DNA of 64,000 bases from Superficieibacter sp. HKU1 (GCF_029319185.1 NZ_CP119754.1:1178001-1242000); one strand, 5' to 3'. Shown: positions 16,889 through 25,832, counted from the stretch's first letter. Notes: generated from the sequence alone by a model not told the origin. Made by a program: numbers and translations.

Positions 16889-18046
16889 TTAAGAAGCGGG
16901 CACAACCAGCGGCTTATTCCCGCTCAGCTCGCTTATCAGATCGTTTACGCCGTCGCTCATATTCACAAATTTTGTTAACGGCGAACGAGTGACCACCACA
17001 AAGGCACCAATATTATGCTGGGGGATCATCGCCATATAGGTGATGAATCCACCGCCACCCCCCGTTTTTTGGATGATCCCCGGTCGGCCATCCTTCGGGG
17101 CCATATATACCCAGCCCATTCCTAACGCATCGGCCTTACCAGGCACATCCATTCCCGTTACGCGGGTCAGCTGGCTACGCTGATAAATCAACGTCTGCAT
17201 TCTGTCCGCCTGCGTATTACGGGTATAGAAATCGGAAGACAGAAACTGCTGCATCCAGCGCATCATATCGTCGGGCGTGGAATATACGCCGCCGCTGCCA
17301 ATCGCTGCCAGCGTGTTATTACACGGGCTGGCCCCTTTTTCGGCGACCATCAGACGCTTACACTGATCCGGCGACGGCGTAAAGGTAGTATCTTTCATCC
17401 CGAGCGGGCGGGTGATTTGCTGCTCGAAAAGCTGGGGATAAGGTTTACCTGCGGCGTTCGCCAGCGCGTCAGCCAGCAAATCAAAACCAAGATTGGAATA
17501 GGCTGCCTGAGAGCCCGGCGCGGATTTTAGTGTCGCGGTGGAAAGCCAGCTCCAGCGCTGCTCGCGGGTCGGCCAGACAAAAACCGCGCGATGCGCCGCA
17601 CCGCCTGGCTGCTCACGTGGAAGCGCACTGGTATGGGTCGCCAGGTTAACCAGCGTAATGGGCGAGCCTTTATAGGTGGGGACCCGTGCGCCAGGCGGCG
17701 CGTATTTACTTAGCGGATCGTTCAGCTTTACCACTCCCTGATCGAGCAGTTTCACCAGTATTTCACTGGTCATCAATTTGCTGAGCGATGCGATGCGGAT
17801 CACTGAGTCAAGCTGAGGACGGACGTTATTACCCGGCCGCGTCTCGCCAAAGCTGCGAAACACGCGCTGATTACCATCAATAACCACCAGCGCCATTCCG
17901 GTTGCTCCGCTGCCATAGAAAATATGGTTGGCGTAACGATCGACAATATCAGAGGCAAAAACCGGATCGGGTGAGGTCTGTACGGCGTGAGTGACTGGCA
18001 CCGCGGCCGCATAAAACGCGGCGAATAAGAAAAGACAACGTTTCAA
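16889..18046 (-). CDS. ampH: Penicillin-binding protein / D-Ala-D-Ala carboxypeptidase AmpH
   Basis: AmpH is a periplasmic class C-like penicillin-binding protein with DD-carboxypeptidase and DD-endopeptidase activity in peptidoglycan remodelling and recycling. The 385 residues show a signal peptide (cleavage after THA at about residue 21) and the serine enzyme motifs S87-L-S-K90, Y183-S-N185 and K327-T-G329. It is not a resistance beta-lactamase: the gene lies in the conserved ampH-sbmA position and is full length. It ends one base after the convergent iprA stop and is divergent from sbmA. Confidence 0.95.
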   Translation of the reverse strand: MKRCLFLFAAFYAAAVPVTHAVQTSPDPVFASDIVDRYANHIFYGSGATGMALVVIDGNQRVFRSFGETRPGNNVRPQLDSVIRIASLSKLMTSEILVKLLDQGVVKLNDPLSKYAPPGARVPTYKGSPITLVNLATHTSALPREQPGGAAHRAVFVWPTREQRWSWLSTATLKSAPGSQAAYSNLGFDLLADALANAAGKPYPQLFEQQITRPLGMKDTTFTPSPDQCKRLMVAEKGASPCNNTLAAIGSGGVYSTPDDMMRWMQQFLSSDFYTRNTQADRMQTLIYQRSQLTRVTGMDVPGKADALGMGWVYMAPKDGRPGIIQKTGGGGGFITYMAMIPQHNIGAFVVVTRSPLTKFVNMSDGVNDLISELSGNKPLVVPAS

Positions 18047-18355
18047 CGAGAGGATCCATAAATGAATTAAGAAAACTATGCCTATTTATACTACTTAATC
18101 CGCCGTTGCAAAGCGTCTTTCAGGCGGATCGATAAGGGAAAAAACCAGTCCCGAAATAATAAAGCATTTTTTTCCAGTAAAACGGTCCCGGTTCAGACGC
18201 TTACGCCGTTCTGAACGCCGCATCGCCTGTAACCCGTCGATACAATTCCTCACGCCTCGTCAGAGAATAACGTTTTACGCTTCAGAGTCTGTTTTGCGGT
18301 GAATTCTGCGCCATCTGGCGCGTAACCATCACCCTGAGATCCATGCGGAGCACCT
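18047..18355. other. Divergent ampH-sbmA intergenic region
   Basis: These 309 bases hold the promoters of ampH and sbmA. An AT-rich stretch follows the ampH start (18060-18095). I see no long palindrome, repeat or convincing ORF here. Confidence 0.5.
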
Positions 18356-19576
18356 ATGTTTAACTCTTTTTTCCCAAAACCGGGGCCATTTTTTCTCTCG
18401 GCCTTTCTTTGGGGGCTGGCAGCCGTGTTGTTCTGGCAGACGGAAGGCGGAGCCTGGCTATTGCATCTTTTTTCCGCCACGGCTGACGCTCCAGTCAGCG
18501 CCGCGCGGTTCTGGTCTCCAGGCTACCTGGTGTTTTATGCTTTCTATGCTGTCTGCGTCGGGCTTTTTGCTCTGTTCTGGCAGGGATACTGTCCGCATCG
18601 CTGGCAGCGCTGGTCCATCTGGGGGACCGCACTGATTATTTTTGTCACCTGGTTTTTGGTAGAAGTCGGCGTGGCGGTAAACGCCTGGTATGGTCCTTTT
18701 TATGATCTGGTTCAAAAAGCATTGAGCAAGCCAAATTCAGTCAACATTGAACAGTTCTACCATGGCATTGTTACCTTCCTCGGTATTGCGCTGATTGCGG
18801 TGGTGGTTGGCGTGTTGAATAATTTTTTCATTAGCCATTACGTTTTTCGCTGGCGTAGTGCAATGAACGAATACTATACGGATTACTGGCCAAAACTGCG
18901 GCATATTGAAGGAGCAGCGCAACGTGTGCAGGAAGACACCATGCGCTTTGCCTCCACGCTTGAAGACATGGGCGTCAGTTTTTTGAACGCGATAGTGACC
19001 CTCATTGCGTTTTTACCCGTGCTGGTGACGCTATCAGCGCACGTACCCGAACTGCCGGTAATTGGACATCTGCATTATGGGCTGGTGATCGCCGGGATCG
19101 TCTGGGCGTTGTTGGGTACCGCGCTGCTGGCCGTGGTCGGCATTAAACTGCCGGGGCTGGAGTTTAAAAATCAGCGTGTCGAGGCGGCGTATCGTAAGGA
19201 GCTGGTGTACGGCGAAGACGATCCGACTCGCGCCACGCCACCGACGTTGCGCGAACTGTTCACGGCGGTACGGCATAACTATTTTCGCCTTTATTTCCAC
19301 TATATGTATTTTAATATCGCACGCATTTTGTACCTGCAGGTGGATAACGTTTTCGGCTTGTTCTTGCTGTTTCCGTCCATTGTTGCCGGTACAGTAACGC
19401 TGGGTTTGATGCGTCAGATCCTCGACGTCTTTGGTCAGGTTCGCGAATCCTTTCAGTACCTGATCAATTCATGGCCTACTCTGGTAGAGTTGATGTCGAT
19501 TTATAAGCGTCTGCGCAGCTTTGAACGCGAACTGGATCAGCCGGACGCAGGGGAGGCTGTTAACACGTATTTTTAA
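18356..19576 (+). CDS. sbmA: Peptide antibiotic transporter SbmA
   Basis: SbmA is a homodimeric inner membrane importer that uses the proton gradient to take up microcins B17 and J25, bleomycin and proline-rich antimicrobial peptides. The 406 residues match E. coli SbmA closely, including RHIEGAAQRVQEDTMRFAS and GLEFKNQRVEAAYRKELVYGE. Several membrane segments are clear in the first 230 residues, and the ABC-type ATPase domain is absent as expected. It is followed after 19 bases by yaiW, with which it forms an operon. Confidence 0.96.
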   Translation: MFNSFFPKPGPFFLSAFLWGLAAVLFWQTEGGAWLLHLFSATADAPVSAARFWSPGYLVFYAFYAVCVGLFALFWQGYCPHRWQRWSIWGTALIIFVTWFLVEVGVAVNAWYGPFYDLVQKALSKPNSVNIEQFYHGIVTFLGIALIAVVVGVLNNFFISHYVFRWRSAMNEYYTDYWPKLRHIEGAAQRVQEDTMRFASTLEDMGVSFLNAIVTLIAFLPVLVTLSAHVPELPVIGHLHYGLVIAGIVWALLGTALLAVVGIKLPGLEFKNQRVEAAYRKELVYGEDDPTRATPPTLRELFTAVRHNYFRLYFHYMYFNIARILYLQVDNVFGLFLLFPSIVAGTVTLGLMRQILDVFGQVRESFQYLINSWPTLVELMSIYKRLRSFERELDQPDAGEAVNTYF

Positions 19577-19595
19577 CTACAGGGATGCCTGAATA

Positions 19596-20693
19596 ATGGC
19601 CGCACCGCACACTTGCTCTGCCGTAATGACCGTATTAGCCGCACTGATCCTGGCCGGCTGTAGCACCGAAAAAGCGCCGCTGAAAAAAGGTGAAAAAGCT
19701 ATTGATGTGGCAAGTATGGTGCGGCAAAAAATGCCGGCCAGCGTTAAAAATCGCGATGAATGGGCGCAGACTCTGGCGCGTACCTTTGAGAGTCAGAAGC
19801 TGGCCCCCACCGAAGAAAACGTCTGCTCGGTACTGGCCGTCGCACAGCAGGAATCAAACTATCAGGCCGATCCTACCGTGCCCGGGCTGAATAAAATTGC
19901 CTGGCAGGAGATCGAACGCCGGGCGGCAAAACTACATATTCCGGCGCTGCTGGTGCATACCGCGCTGAAAATAAAATCACCCAATGGTAAAAGCTACAGT
20001 GACCGGCTGGATACGGTTAAAACTGAAAAGCAGCTCAGCGCTATCTTCGACGATTTAATCGATACCGTGCCGCTCGGCCAGCAGCTTTTTGGTTCGTTTA
20101 ACCCGGTCCACACCGGCGGGCCGATGCAGGTCAGCATTGCTTTCGCTCAGGAGCACACGCGCGGCTACCCGTGGAAAATGGAAGGCACCGTACGTCAGGA
20201 AGTGTTTACCCTGCGCGGAGGCCTGTGGTTTGGCACTTACCACCTGTTAAATTATCCCACCAGTTATTCCGCACCGCTCTACCGCTTCGCCGACTTTAAC
20301 GCCGGTTGGTATGCCAGCCGCAACGCCGCGTTTCAGAATGCGGTCAGTAAAGCCAGCGGCGTGAAGCTGGCACTAGACGGCGATTTAATCCGCTATGGCA
20401 GCCGTGAGGCGGGCACAACGGAACAGGCGGTAAGAAAGCTGGCGGGGCGGCTTGAGATGAGCGATAGCGAGATCCGCAGCCAGCTGGAAAAGGGGGATTC
20501 GCTCGATTTCGAGAAAACCGATCTTTATCGGGAAGTGTTTAAACTGGCGGAGCGAAAAAGCGGGAAAACGTTACCGAAGGAAATATTGCCGGGTATTCAG
20601 CTGGAAAGCCCGAAGATCACGCGCAATCTCACAACCGCATGGTTCGCGAAACGCGTCGACGATCGACGGGCCAGATGCATGGCGCAGAATTAA
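19596..20693 (+). CDS. yaiW: Surface-exposed outer membrane lipoprotein YaiW
   Basis: The 365-residue lipoprotein has a lipobox LAGC with the acylated cysteine at residue 22, then the conserved DUF1615 body (NVCSVLAVAQQESNYQADP, GGPMQVSIAFA). E. coli YaiW is an outer membrane lipoprotein needed for full uptake of the peptide Bac7 through SbmA, and it lies in the sbmA operon here too. Its 3' end overlaps the convergent yaiY gene by 4 bases. Confidence 0.94.
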   Translation: MAAPHTCSAVMTVLAALILAGCSTEKAPLKKGEKAIDVASMVRQKMPASVKNRDEWAQTLARTFESQKLAPTEENVCSVLAVAQQESNYQADPTVPGLNKIAWQEIERRAAKLHIPALLVHTALKIKSPNGKSYSDRLDTVKTEKQLSAIFDDLIDTVPLGQQLFGSFNPVHTGGPMQVSIAFAQEHTRGYPWKMEGTVRQEVFTLRGGLWFGTYHLLNYPTSYSAPLYRFADFNAGWYASRNAAFQNAVSKASGVKLALDGDLIRYGSREAGTTEQAVRKLAGRLEMSDSEIRSQLEKGDSLDFEKTDLYREVFKLAERKSGKTLPKEILPGIQLESPKITRNLTTAWFAKRVDDRRARCMAQN

Positions 20694-20992
20694 CCATAGT
20701 GACGCCACCGCAGGAGCAATGCCACAACGCCAAGGATCATACAGCCTATCAGGAAGGGTACCAGCCCAAAAAGGGTACCCACCGCCAGCCCCATTTCGAC
20801 ATGCGGTCGACCGGTATCCTGTATTTGCATCAGCTGCTCATATACGCCTGGCGCATGCACCACCAGATTAAGCATCTGTGCACCCACCCAAAAGCAGAGC
20901 AATACGAATAGCGCGTATGCAATATTCCCTGGAGTGGACCGATCTTTCTTTTTTCCACGCAACATTGGTTTGGAAAAGGTGAACTCTGTCAT
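20690..20992 (-). CDS. yaiY: Inner membrane protein YaiY (DUF2755)
   Basis: The 100-residue protein has two predicted membrane spans, at about residues 26-47 (IAYALFVLLCFWVGAQML) and 70-93, with a Lys/Arg-rich N-terminus (RGKKKDRS). It corresponds to YaiY of E. coli in size, sequence character and location. Function is unknown. The gene converges on yaiW with a 4-base overlap of coding ends. Confidence 0.88.
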   Translation of the reverse strand: MTEFTFSKPMLRGKKKDRSTPGNIAYALFVLLCFWVGAQMLNLVVHAPGVYEQLMQIQDTGRPHVEMGLAVGTLFGLVPFLIGCMILGVVALLLRWRHYG

Positions 20993-21242
20993 ACCGACCT
21001 CCCGGACGCATTCTTTCAGACTTCATGCCCGTACTGATGCTTAGTTTGACAGGTCATTACCATTGTCAATATCAGATTCATGGTAATTTCGACGCTGGAA
21101 TTTTCCTGGTTTCATAAGTTAGTGTTGTGTCACAAATTTTTAACTTAAGTTTAACTTATGCCGCTTTTAAGAATTTCCGCACCGGCCACAGACGCCCGGC
21201 TGAAAATATGCGAGGATGCGCTTTTCCTCTGTCGGAGTTGTC

Positions 21243-21461
21243 ATGAAGCTGCCTGCAAAAATTCGTCGTGACTGGCACTATTACGCGTTTGCGATTGGCC
21301 TGATCTTTATTTTGAATGGTGTTGTGGGGCTATTAGGGTTTGAGGCAAAGGGCTGGCAATCTTACGCGGTCGGGCTGGTGACCTGGGTTATCGGCTTCTG
21401 GCTGGCCGGATTAATCATTCGCCGCCGCCCCGAGGAGGAGACGACGGCGAAGCAGGATTAA
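21243..21461 (+). CDS. yaiZ: Small inner membrane protein YaiZ (DUF2754)
   Basis: The 72-residue product has two membrane spans (YYAFAIGLIFILNGVVGLLG and SYAVGLVTWVIGFWLAGLII) and ends in charged residues. I use the ATG at 21243 because the N-terminus then reads MKLPAKIRRDWHYYAF as in E. coli YaiZ; the upstream ATG at 21216 adds nine unconserved residues. Its end overlaps the convergent ddlA end by 4 bases. Function is unknown. Confidence 0.87.
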   Translation: MKLPAKIRRDWHYYAFAIGLIFILNGVVGLLGFEAKGWQSYAVGLVTWVIGFWLAGLIIRRRPEEETTAKQD

Positions 21462-22558
21462 GCGTTGATGGTGCTTTTTAACTGGCTGTTGGCGCGATGA
21501 CGCTCCAGAGCCAGTTCGATCAGTCGGGTAATTAGCGCAGAATAGCTAAGGCCGCTGGCCTGCCACAACTTGGGATACATGCTGATATTGGTAAAGCCGG
21601 GCAGGGTGTTAATTTCGTTAATCACCACCTTGTTCTCCGCGGTGAGGAAAACGTCCACCCGCGCCATGCCGCTACATCCCAGCGCTTGATAAGCCTGAAT
21701 CGCGATCTCGCGGATGTGGTCGTTAATCGCCGCATCAATAGTTGCCGGGACCACGACCTGCGCAGCGCCATCATCAATATATTTAGTGTCGTAAGCATAA
21801 AACTCGCTGTTCAACACAATTTCACCACAGGTGCTGGCCTCAGGATAATCATTCCCCAGCACGGCGCATTCGATTTCACGCCCTTCAATGCCTTGCTCGA
21901 CAATCACCTTATGATCGAACTCAAACGCCAGCGCAACGGCCTGCTGGTACTGCGTTTCGCTGGTCACTTTGCTGACGCCGACAGAGGATCCCTGGTTCGC
22001 TGGCTTCACAAAGAGCGGCAGGCCAAAGCGCGCCTCAACTTCAGCAAAGGTTACGCTGTGGCGATTCGCGCGGGTCAGCGTCACAAAAGGCGCAATAGCC
22101 AGCCCGGCATCGCGCAGCAGGCGCTTGGTGATATCTTTATCCATGCAGGCGGCGGAGCTTAATACGTCCGAGCCGACAAAGGGCAAATTGGCGATGCGCA
22201 ACAGACCCTGCAATGAACCATCTTCTCCCAGCGTGCCGTGGACGATGGGAAAAATAACGTCGATACTGGCAGACAACTCCCCGTTAGCGGCATCAATAAA
22301 TTGTCCCGTTTGTTTACCGGGAATATGGGCGAGGGTTGTTGTGGAGGGCGCGAGCGCGATGCGCGCGGGATCGTGAGCGTTCAGCAAATAGTGGCTTTCA
22401 TCATTAATATGCCAGCCGCCTTGTTTATCAATTCCTAAAAGCACCACTTCAAAGCGTGTTTTATCAATCGCCTCGACGATATTTTTTGCCGATTGTAATG
22501 AGACTTCATGCTCTGCCGATTTCCCACCAAAAACGATACCTACCCGCAACTTAGCCAT
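21458..22558 (-). CDS. ddlA: D-alanine--D-alanine ligase A
   Basis: DdlA joins two D-alanines with ATP to make the terminal dipeptide of peptidoglycan precursors in the cytoplasm. The 366 residues contain the ATP-grasp signatures VFGGKSAEHEVS, the phosphate-binding loop NQGSSVGVSKV, EREIECAVLGN-type strand and the metal-binding INEINTLPGFT. I set the start at 22558 (MAKLRVGIVFGG), matching E. coli DdlA; 13 further upstream codons are unconserved. A second ligase (DdlB) is normally present elsewhere in the genome. Confidence 0.95.
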   Translation of the reverse strand: MAKLRVGIVFGGKSAEHEVSLQSAKNIVEAIDKTRFEVVLLGIDKQGGWHINDESHYLLNAHDPARIALAPSTTTLAHIPGKQTGQFIDAANGELSASIDVIFPIVHGTLGEDGSLQGLLRIANLPFVGSDVLSSAACMDKDITKRLLRDAGLAIAPFVTLTRANRHSVTFAEVEARFGLPLFVKPANQGSSVGVSKVTSETQYQQAVALAFEFDHKVIVEQGIEGREIECAVLGNDYPEASTCGEIVLNSEFYAYDTKYIDDGAAQVVVPATIDAAINDHIREIAIQAYQALGCSGMARVDVFLTAENKVVINEINTLPGFTNISMYPKLWQASGLSYSALITRLIELALERHRANSQLKSTINA

Positions 22559-22655
22559 TTCCACACCGATCTCTGGTAAACGTAAAACACATAACATATC
22601 ACGTCAAAATCGGCCCTTCTGCCATAATCTTAAGTAAATCGATTAAGGGGGTGCA

Positions 22656-23339
22656 GTGAAAGGAAAAGGTTTGCTTATTTTGGCCTTGCTGGCTGGCGCT
22701 ACGTGGTGGGGATATCGCTATTTACCTTCATACTACAATCCATTTGCGCCGCTTCAACTTACCGATCCTCCGGGGCGCATCACACAAATAAAATTGCGTC
22801 GACTTTCTGATGATGCATGTCAGTCATTACTGGCCCAGGCCAATAAGCAGCACCTTATTACTACTCAGGCGGTGGCGGACAGTGCCGGACCCTGTCCGTT
22901 AAGCAATGTCGTACGGGTGCGCAATTTTGGCGATGTCAGATTGAGCAGCAGTTTTCTCGCCAGTTGTCCCCTGGCGCTCAGTAGCGCACTGTTTGTTGAA
23001 CAGCAGGCGAAGCCGCTTGCGCAGCAGCTTATTGGCAGCCCACTGCGGCAGATTGATCATTTTGGTAGCTATGCCTGCCGCAATATTTATCATCGTGAAA
23101 ACGCCCGTCTGAGTGAGCACGCGACGGCGGATGCGCTGGATGTGAGCGGTTTTCGATTTGCCAGTGGCAAACGTGTGACGGTGTTGAAAGGCTGGCCAGA
23201 ACCGGAAACACAACCGTTCCTCCGCGCACTGCTTTCCAGTAGCTGTCATTATTATGGCAACGGTCTGGGACCGGAATATAACGCTGCGCATGCCAACCAT
23301 TTTCATCTTGGTATGCGTGGATATGGCCTGTGCCGGTAA
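22656..23339 (+). CDS. Extensin-like C-terminal domain protein (M15-peptidase-like)
   Basis: The 227-residue protein starts at GTG 22656 after TAAGGGG and has an N-terminal membrane anchor or signal segment (LLILALLAGATWWGYRYL). The rest is the extensin-like C-terminal domain (PF06904 type), with six cysteines and the metal-site-like pattern HATADALDVSG and HANHFHLGMRGYG, which resembles the His-Asp-His arrangement of M15/YcbK-type DD-peptidases. A periplasmic peptidoglycan role is therefore plausible, and the neighbour is ddlA, but no activity is established for enteric members. K-12 has nothing at this position. Confidence 0.8.
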   Translation: MKGKGLLILALLAGATWWGYRYLPSYYNPFAPLQLTDPPGRITQIKLRRLSDDACQSLLAQANKQHLITTQAVADSAGPCPLSNVVRVRNFGDVRLSSSFLASCPLALSSALFVEQQAKPLAQQLIGSPLRQIDHFGSYACRNIYHRENARLSEHATADALDVSGFRFASGKRVTVLKGWPEPETQPFLRALLSSSCHYYGNGLGPEYNAAHANHFHLGMRGYGLCR

Positions 23340-23446
23340 AGTAAATGGTATCAAAATGCGTAAAACGCATCTCTGGTCCTGAAGGACGAAGGATAAGTTG
23401 TTACACTGTCGGCTAATGAGTAAAAACTTAATTACTATATACGTTT

Positions 23447-24643
23447 ATGGAATCCTGGAAGGTTAATCTTATTTCGGTCTGGCTCGGCTGTTTTTTTACC
23501 GGGCTGGCGATCAGCCAAATTTTGCCCTTCCTGCCGCTTTATGTCTCACAACTTGGCGTTACCTCGCATGAGGCGCTTTCTCTGTGGTCCGGCCTGACGT
23601 TCAGCGTCACCTTCCTGGTCTCGGCTATCGTCTCCCCAATGTGGGGCAGCCTTGCTGACCGTAAAGGGCGTAAGCTAATGCTGCTGCGCGCGTCGCTGGG
23701 CATGGCCATTGCGATTTTGCTTCAGGCATTCGCCACTAACGTGTGGCAGCTCTTTTTCCTGCGTGCGGTAATGGGGCTGACATCAGGATATATTCCCAAT
23801 GCGATGGCGCTGGTGGCTTCGCAGGTACCGCGTGAGCGCAGCGGCTGGGCGCTGAGTACGCTGTCGACGGCACAAATTAGCGGCGTCATTGGCGGACCGC
23901 TGCTCGGCGGATTTCTCGCGGACCATGTCGGCCTGCGCGCGGTATTTTTTATTACCGCCATCCTGCTTACGGTGAGTTTTCTGGTCACGCTTTTTCTGAT
24001 CAAAGAGGGCGTCAGGCCGCAGGTAAATAAAGCCGACAGATTGAGTGGTAAAGCGGTTTTCGCCACGCTGCCTTATCCCGGGCTGGTGATTAGCCTGTTT
24101 GTCACCACCATGGTTATTCAGCTCTGTAACGGTTCCATTGGGCCTATCCTGGCGCTGTTTATTAAATCAATGAGTCCGGACAGCAATAATATTGCTTTTT
24201 TAAGCGGGATGATTGCTGCGGTGCCCGGTGTCTCCGCGCTTATCTCCGCGCCCCGGCTCGGCAAGCTTGGCGACCGTATTGGTACCGCGCGTATTCTGGT
24301 CGCGACCTTATGTTGCGCAGTGATCATATTTTTCGCCATGTCGTTCGTTACCTCGCCGCTACAGCTTGGGATCCTGCGTTTTATGCTCGGTTTTGCCGAT
24401 GGCGCGATGCTGCCCGCAGTGCAGACGCTGCTGCTGAAATATTGCAGCGATCAGGTGACAGGGCGTATTTTTGGCTACAACCAGTCCTTTATGTATCTCG
24501 GCAACGTGGCAGGGCCGCTGATTGGCGCTTCCGTTTCCGCCGTTGCCGGGTTTCGCTGGGTATTCCTTGCTACGGCCATTGTGGTATTGATTAACTTGTG
24601 GCAACTGATTATCGCACTGCGTCGCACCCGGCAGAAAACCTGA
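23447..24643 (+). CDS. MFS drug/metabolite exporter, MdtG-like
   Basis: A 398-residue 12-span major facilitator. The loop 2-3 signature is GSLADRKGRKLMLLRASLG and the internal repeat is GKLGDRIGTARIL; the antiporter motif region reads STAQISGVIGGPLLGGFLADHVG. It aligns by eye with MdtG (YceE), e.g. WLGCFFTG, FLPLYVSQLGVT and RIFGYNQSF, but differs enough to be a paralogue. Fosfomycin or deoxycholate export is known for MdtG; whether that applies here is unknown. It is not in the K-12 order between ddlA and iraP. Confidence 0.85.
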   Translation: MESWKVNLISVWLGCFFTGLAISQILPFLPLYVSQLGVTSHEALSLWSGLTFSVTFLVSAIVSPMWGSLADRKGRKLMLLRASLGMAIAILLQAFATNVWQLFFLRAVMGLTSGYIPNAMALVASQVPRERSGWALSTLSTAQISGVIGGPLLGGFLADHVGLRAVFFITAILLTVSFLVTLFLIKEGVRPQVNKADRLSGKAVFATLPYPGLVISLFVTTMVIQLCNGSIGPILALFIKSMSPDSNNIAFLSGMIAAVPGVSALISAPRLGKLGDRIGTARILVATLCCAVIIFFAMSFVTSPLQLGILRFMLGFADGAMLPAVQTLLLKYCSDQVTGRIFGYNQSFMYLGNVAGPLIGASVSAVAGFRWVFLATAIVVLINLWQLIIALRRTRQKT

Positions 24644-24900
24644 TCTCATTACTGCGGGTAAGATAAATTAATCGCTTTTAGCGTGGGATTATTGTGGCGT
24701 TATCAGGTGATGTGATTAATGAATCCAGAGAACAGGAACGCGTGAAATTACGCGCTAATTGTACATTTGGTTGATAACTGAGGCGTCGATCTGACGGGCC
24801 GCGCAAAATGATGTGGCTATCTTGAAATACCCCCCATTCTCATGTATTTATTAGCACGGCTTAATAACAGGTTTAACCGGATTCGTAAGGACATTGCGCC

Positions 24901-25164
24901 ATGAAAAATCTTATTGCGGAATTACTGGTCAAACTGGGGGAAAAGGAAGAAGAATCAAAGGAACTGTTGGCGCAGGTTGAAGCGCTTGAAATTGTTGTTA
25001 CCTCGCTGGTGCGTCATATGGCCGAAGATGAGCAACAAAAACTTATTCACAGTATTGAGTCCGCCATGGACGGTGCCAGCCCGGAGGCACCCGTTTCCGA
25101 CGGCGATAGCGAGCTTCTGCGGCAATATGTAAAAAAGCTGCTACGACATCCCCGCTCTAAATAG
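24901..25164 (+). CDS. iraP: Anti-adaptor protein IraP
   Basis: IraP binds the response regulator RssB and so blocks ClpXP degradation of the stress sigma factor RpoS, mainly on phosphate starvation in E. coli. The 87 residues match E. coli IraP (MKNLIAELL, KEEESKELLAQVEALEIVVTSL) and form a coiled-coil-like helix followed by a conserved C-terminal YVKKLLRHP. TAAGGA precedes the start. Placement upstream of psiF and near the Pho genes is as in K-12, minus phoA. Confidence 0.93.
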   Translation: MKNLIAELLVKLGEKEEESKELLAQVEALEIVVTSLVRHMAEDEQQKLIHSIESAMDGASPEAPVSDGDSELLRQYVKKLLRHPRSK

Positions 25165-25180
25165 TAATAAAACGATAATC

Positions 25181-25198
25181 TTGTCATCGTTTTGTCAT
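25181..25198 (+). promoter_or_regulatory. Pho box upstream of psiF
   Basis: Two TTGTCAT units at 25181-25187 and 25192-25198 are spaced 11 bases apart with an intervening CGTT, which fits the PhoB consensus CTGTCATAA-A-CTGTCAT. psiF is a phosphate-starvation gene in E. coli, and phoBR are present in this window. Confidence 0.7.
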
Positions 25199-25207
25199 TT
25201 CCTGTCT

Positions 25208-25250
25208 ATCCAGTCTCCGTGTTTTATTTATTTCAACACGGAGACTGGAT
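25208..25250. repeat. Perfect 16-bp inverted repeat with 11-base loop
   Basis: ATCCAGTCTCCGTGTT (25208-25223) is the exact reverse complement of AACACGGAGACTGGAT (25235-25250). There is no T-run on either side. It begins 10 bases after the Pho box and would lie at the start of a PhoB-driven psiF transcript. Confidence 0.8.
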
Positions 25251-25475
25251 ACGTAAACATTCCGCTAAAGTCATCGCGTTATTTCCGCGCGTAATATCTT
25301 CTGATGGCCGGGCCAACTGTGCAGGATAATCGTGGCCCGCCGGGCGATATCACATTGCCTGGCCGTTATTCTGAGGGTATTTTTGCGCTGTCAGCGGTGA
25401 AATTTTCCTTGCCGGGTGGTTTTTTTAGCGCAACGGACCAGACTTAGGGTGAACCTCTTACTGAAGGACAAAACA

Positions 25476-25793
25476 ATGAAAATAATATTTCTGGTTACCC
25501 TGGTCTTTGGCATGGTTATCCTTTCCACGGTAGGCGCGGCTGAAAAGACGCTTACTCCTCAACAACAGCGGATGGCAACCTGTAACCAGCAGGCGTCAGA
25601 TAAAACGTTGAGAGGGGACGAGCGTAAGCATTTTATGAGCGAGTGCCTGAAAGGTGGAAAAGCACAAGATGAAAAAGGACTCACCCCGCAGCAGTTAAAA
25701 ATGCGCGATTGCAGTTCACAGGCGACCCAGCAGTCGCTTAAAGGTGAAGATCGCAGCAAATTTATGAGCGGCTGCCTGAAAAAACAGGCGTAA
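25476..25793 (+). CDS. psiF: Phosphate starvation-inducible protein PsiF
   Basis: The 105-residue secreted protein has a signal peptide (MKIIFLVTLVFGMVILSTVGAA) and two copies of the PsiF repeat, each reading roughly LTPQQ..M..C..QA....L.G..R..FMS.CLK (residues about 27-60 and 69-103). Each repeat carries two cysteines. I start at 25476 (MKIIF), with GAAGGA just upstream; longer frames extend through non-conserved sequence. Function is unknown. In E. coli it is cotranscribed with phoA, which is missing here, but the Pho box is retained. Confidence 0.9.
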   Translation: MKIIFLVTLVFGMVILSTVGAAEKTLTPQQQRMATCNQQASDKTLRGDERKHFMSECLKGGKAQDEKGLTPQQLKMRDCSSQATQQSLKGEDRSKFMSGCLKKQA

Positions 25794-25799
25794 ACGAAA

Positions 25800-25825
25800 C
25801 GGGTGAGACCGATGCGTCTCACCCG
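25800..25825. terminator. Bidirectional hairpin between psiF and proC
   Basis: CGGGTGAGAC pairs perfectly with GTCTCACCCG across a 6-base loop between the convergent psiF and proC genes. T-runs are weak on both sides. Confidence 0.65.
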
Positions 25826-25832
25826 TTGTTCA

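Larger units (their letters stand above)
25165..25475. other. iraP-psiF intergenic region where K-12 carries phoA
   Basis: These 311 bases hold a Pho box and a 16-bp perfect inverted repeat (both listed separately) and no coding sequence. In E. coli K-12 the phoA alkaline phosphatase gene lies between iraP and psiF; no phoA fragment is recognisable here. Confidence 0.7.

Noticed and set aside
16889..18046. AmpH as a beta-lactamase resistance gene
   Set aside because: It has class C-like motifs, but position, sequence and length identify the chromosomal peptidoglycan enzyme AmpH, not an acquired beta-lactamase.
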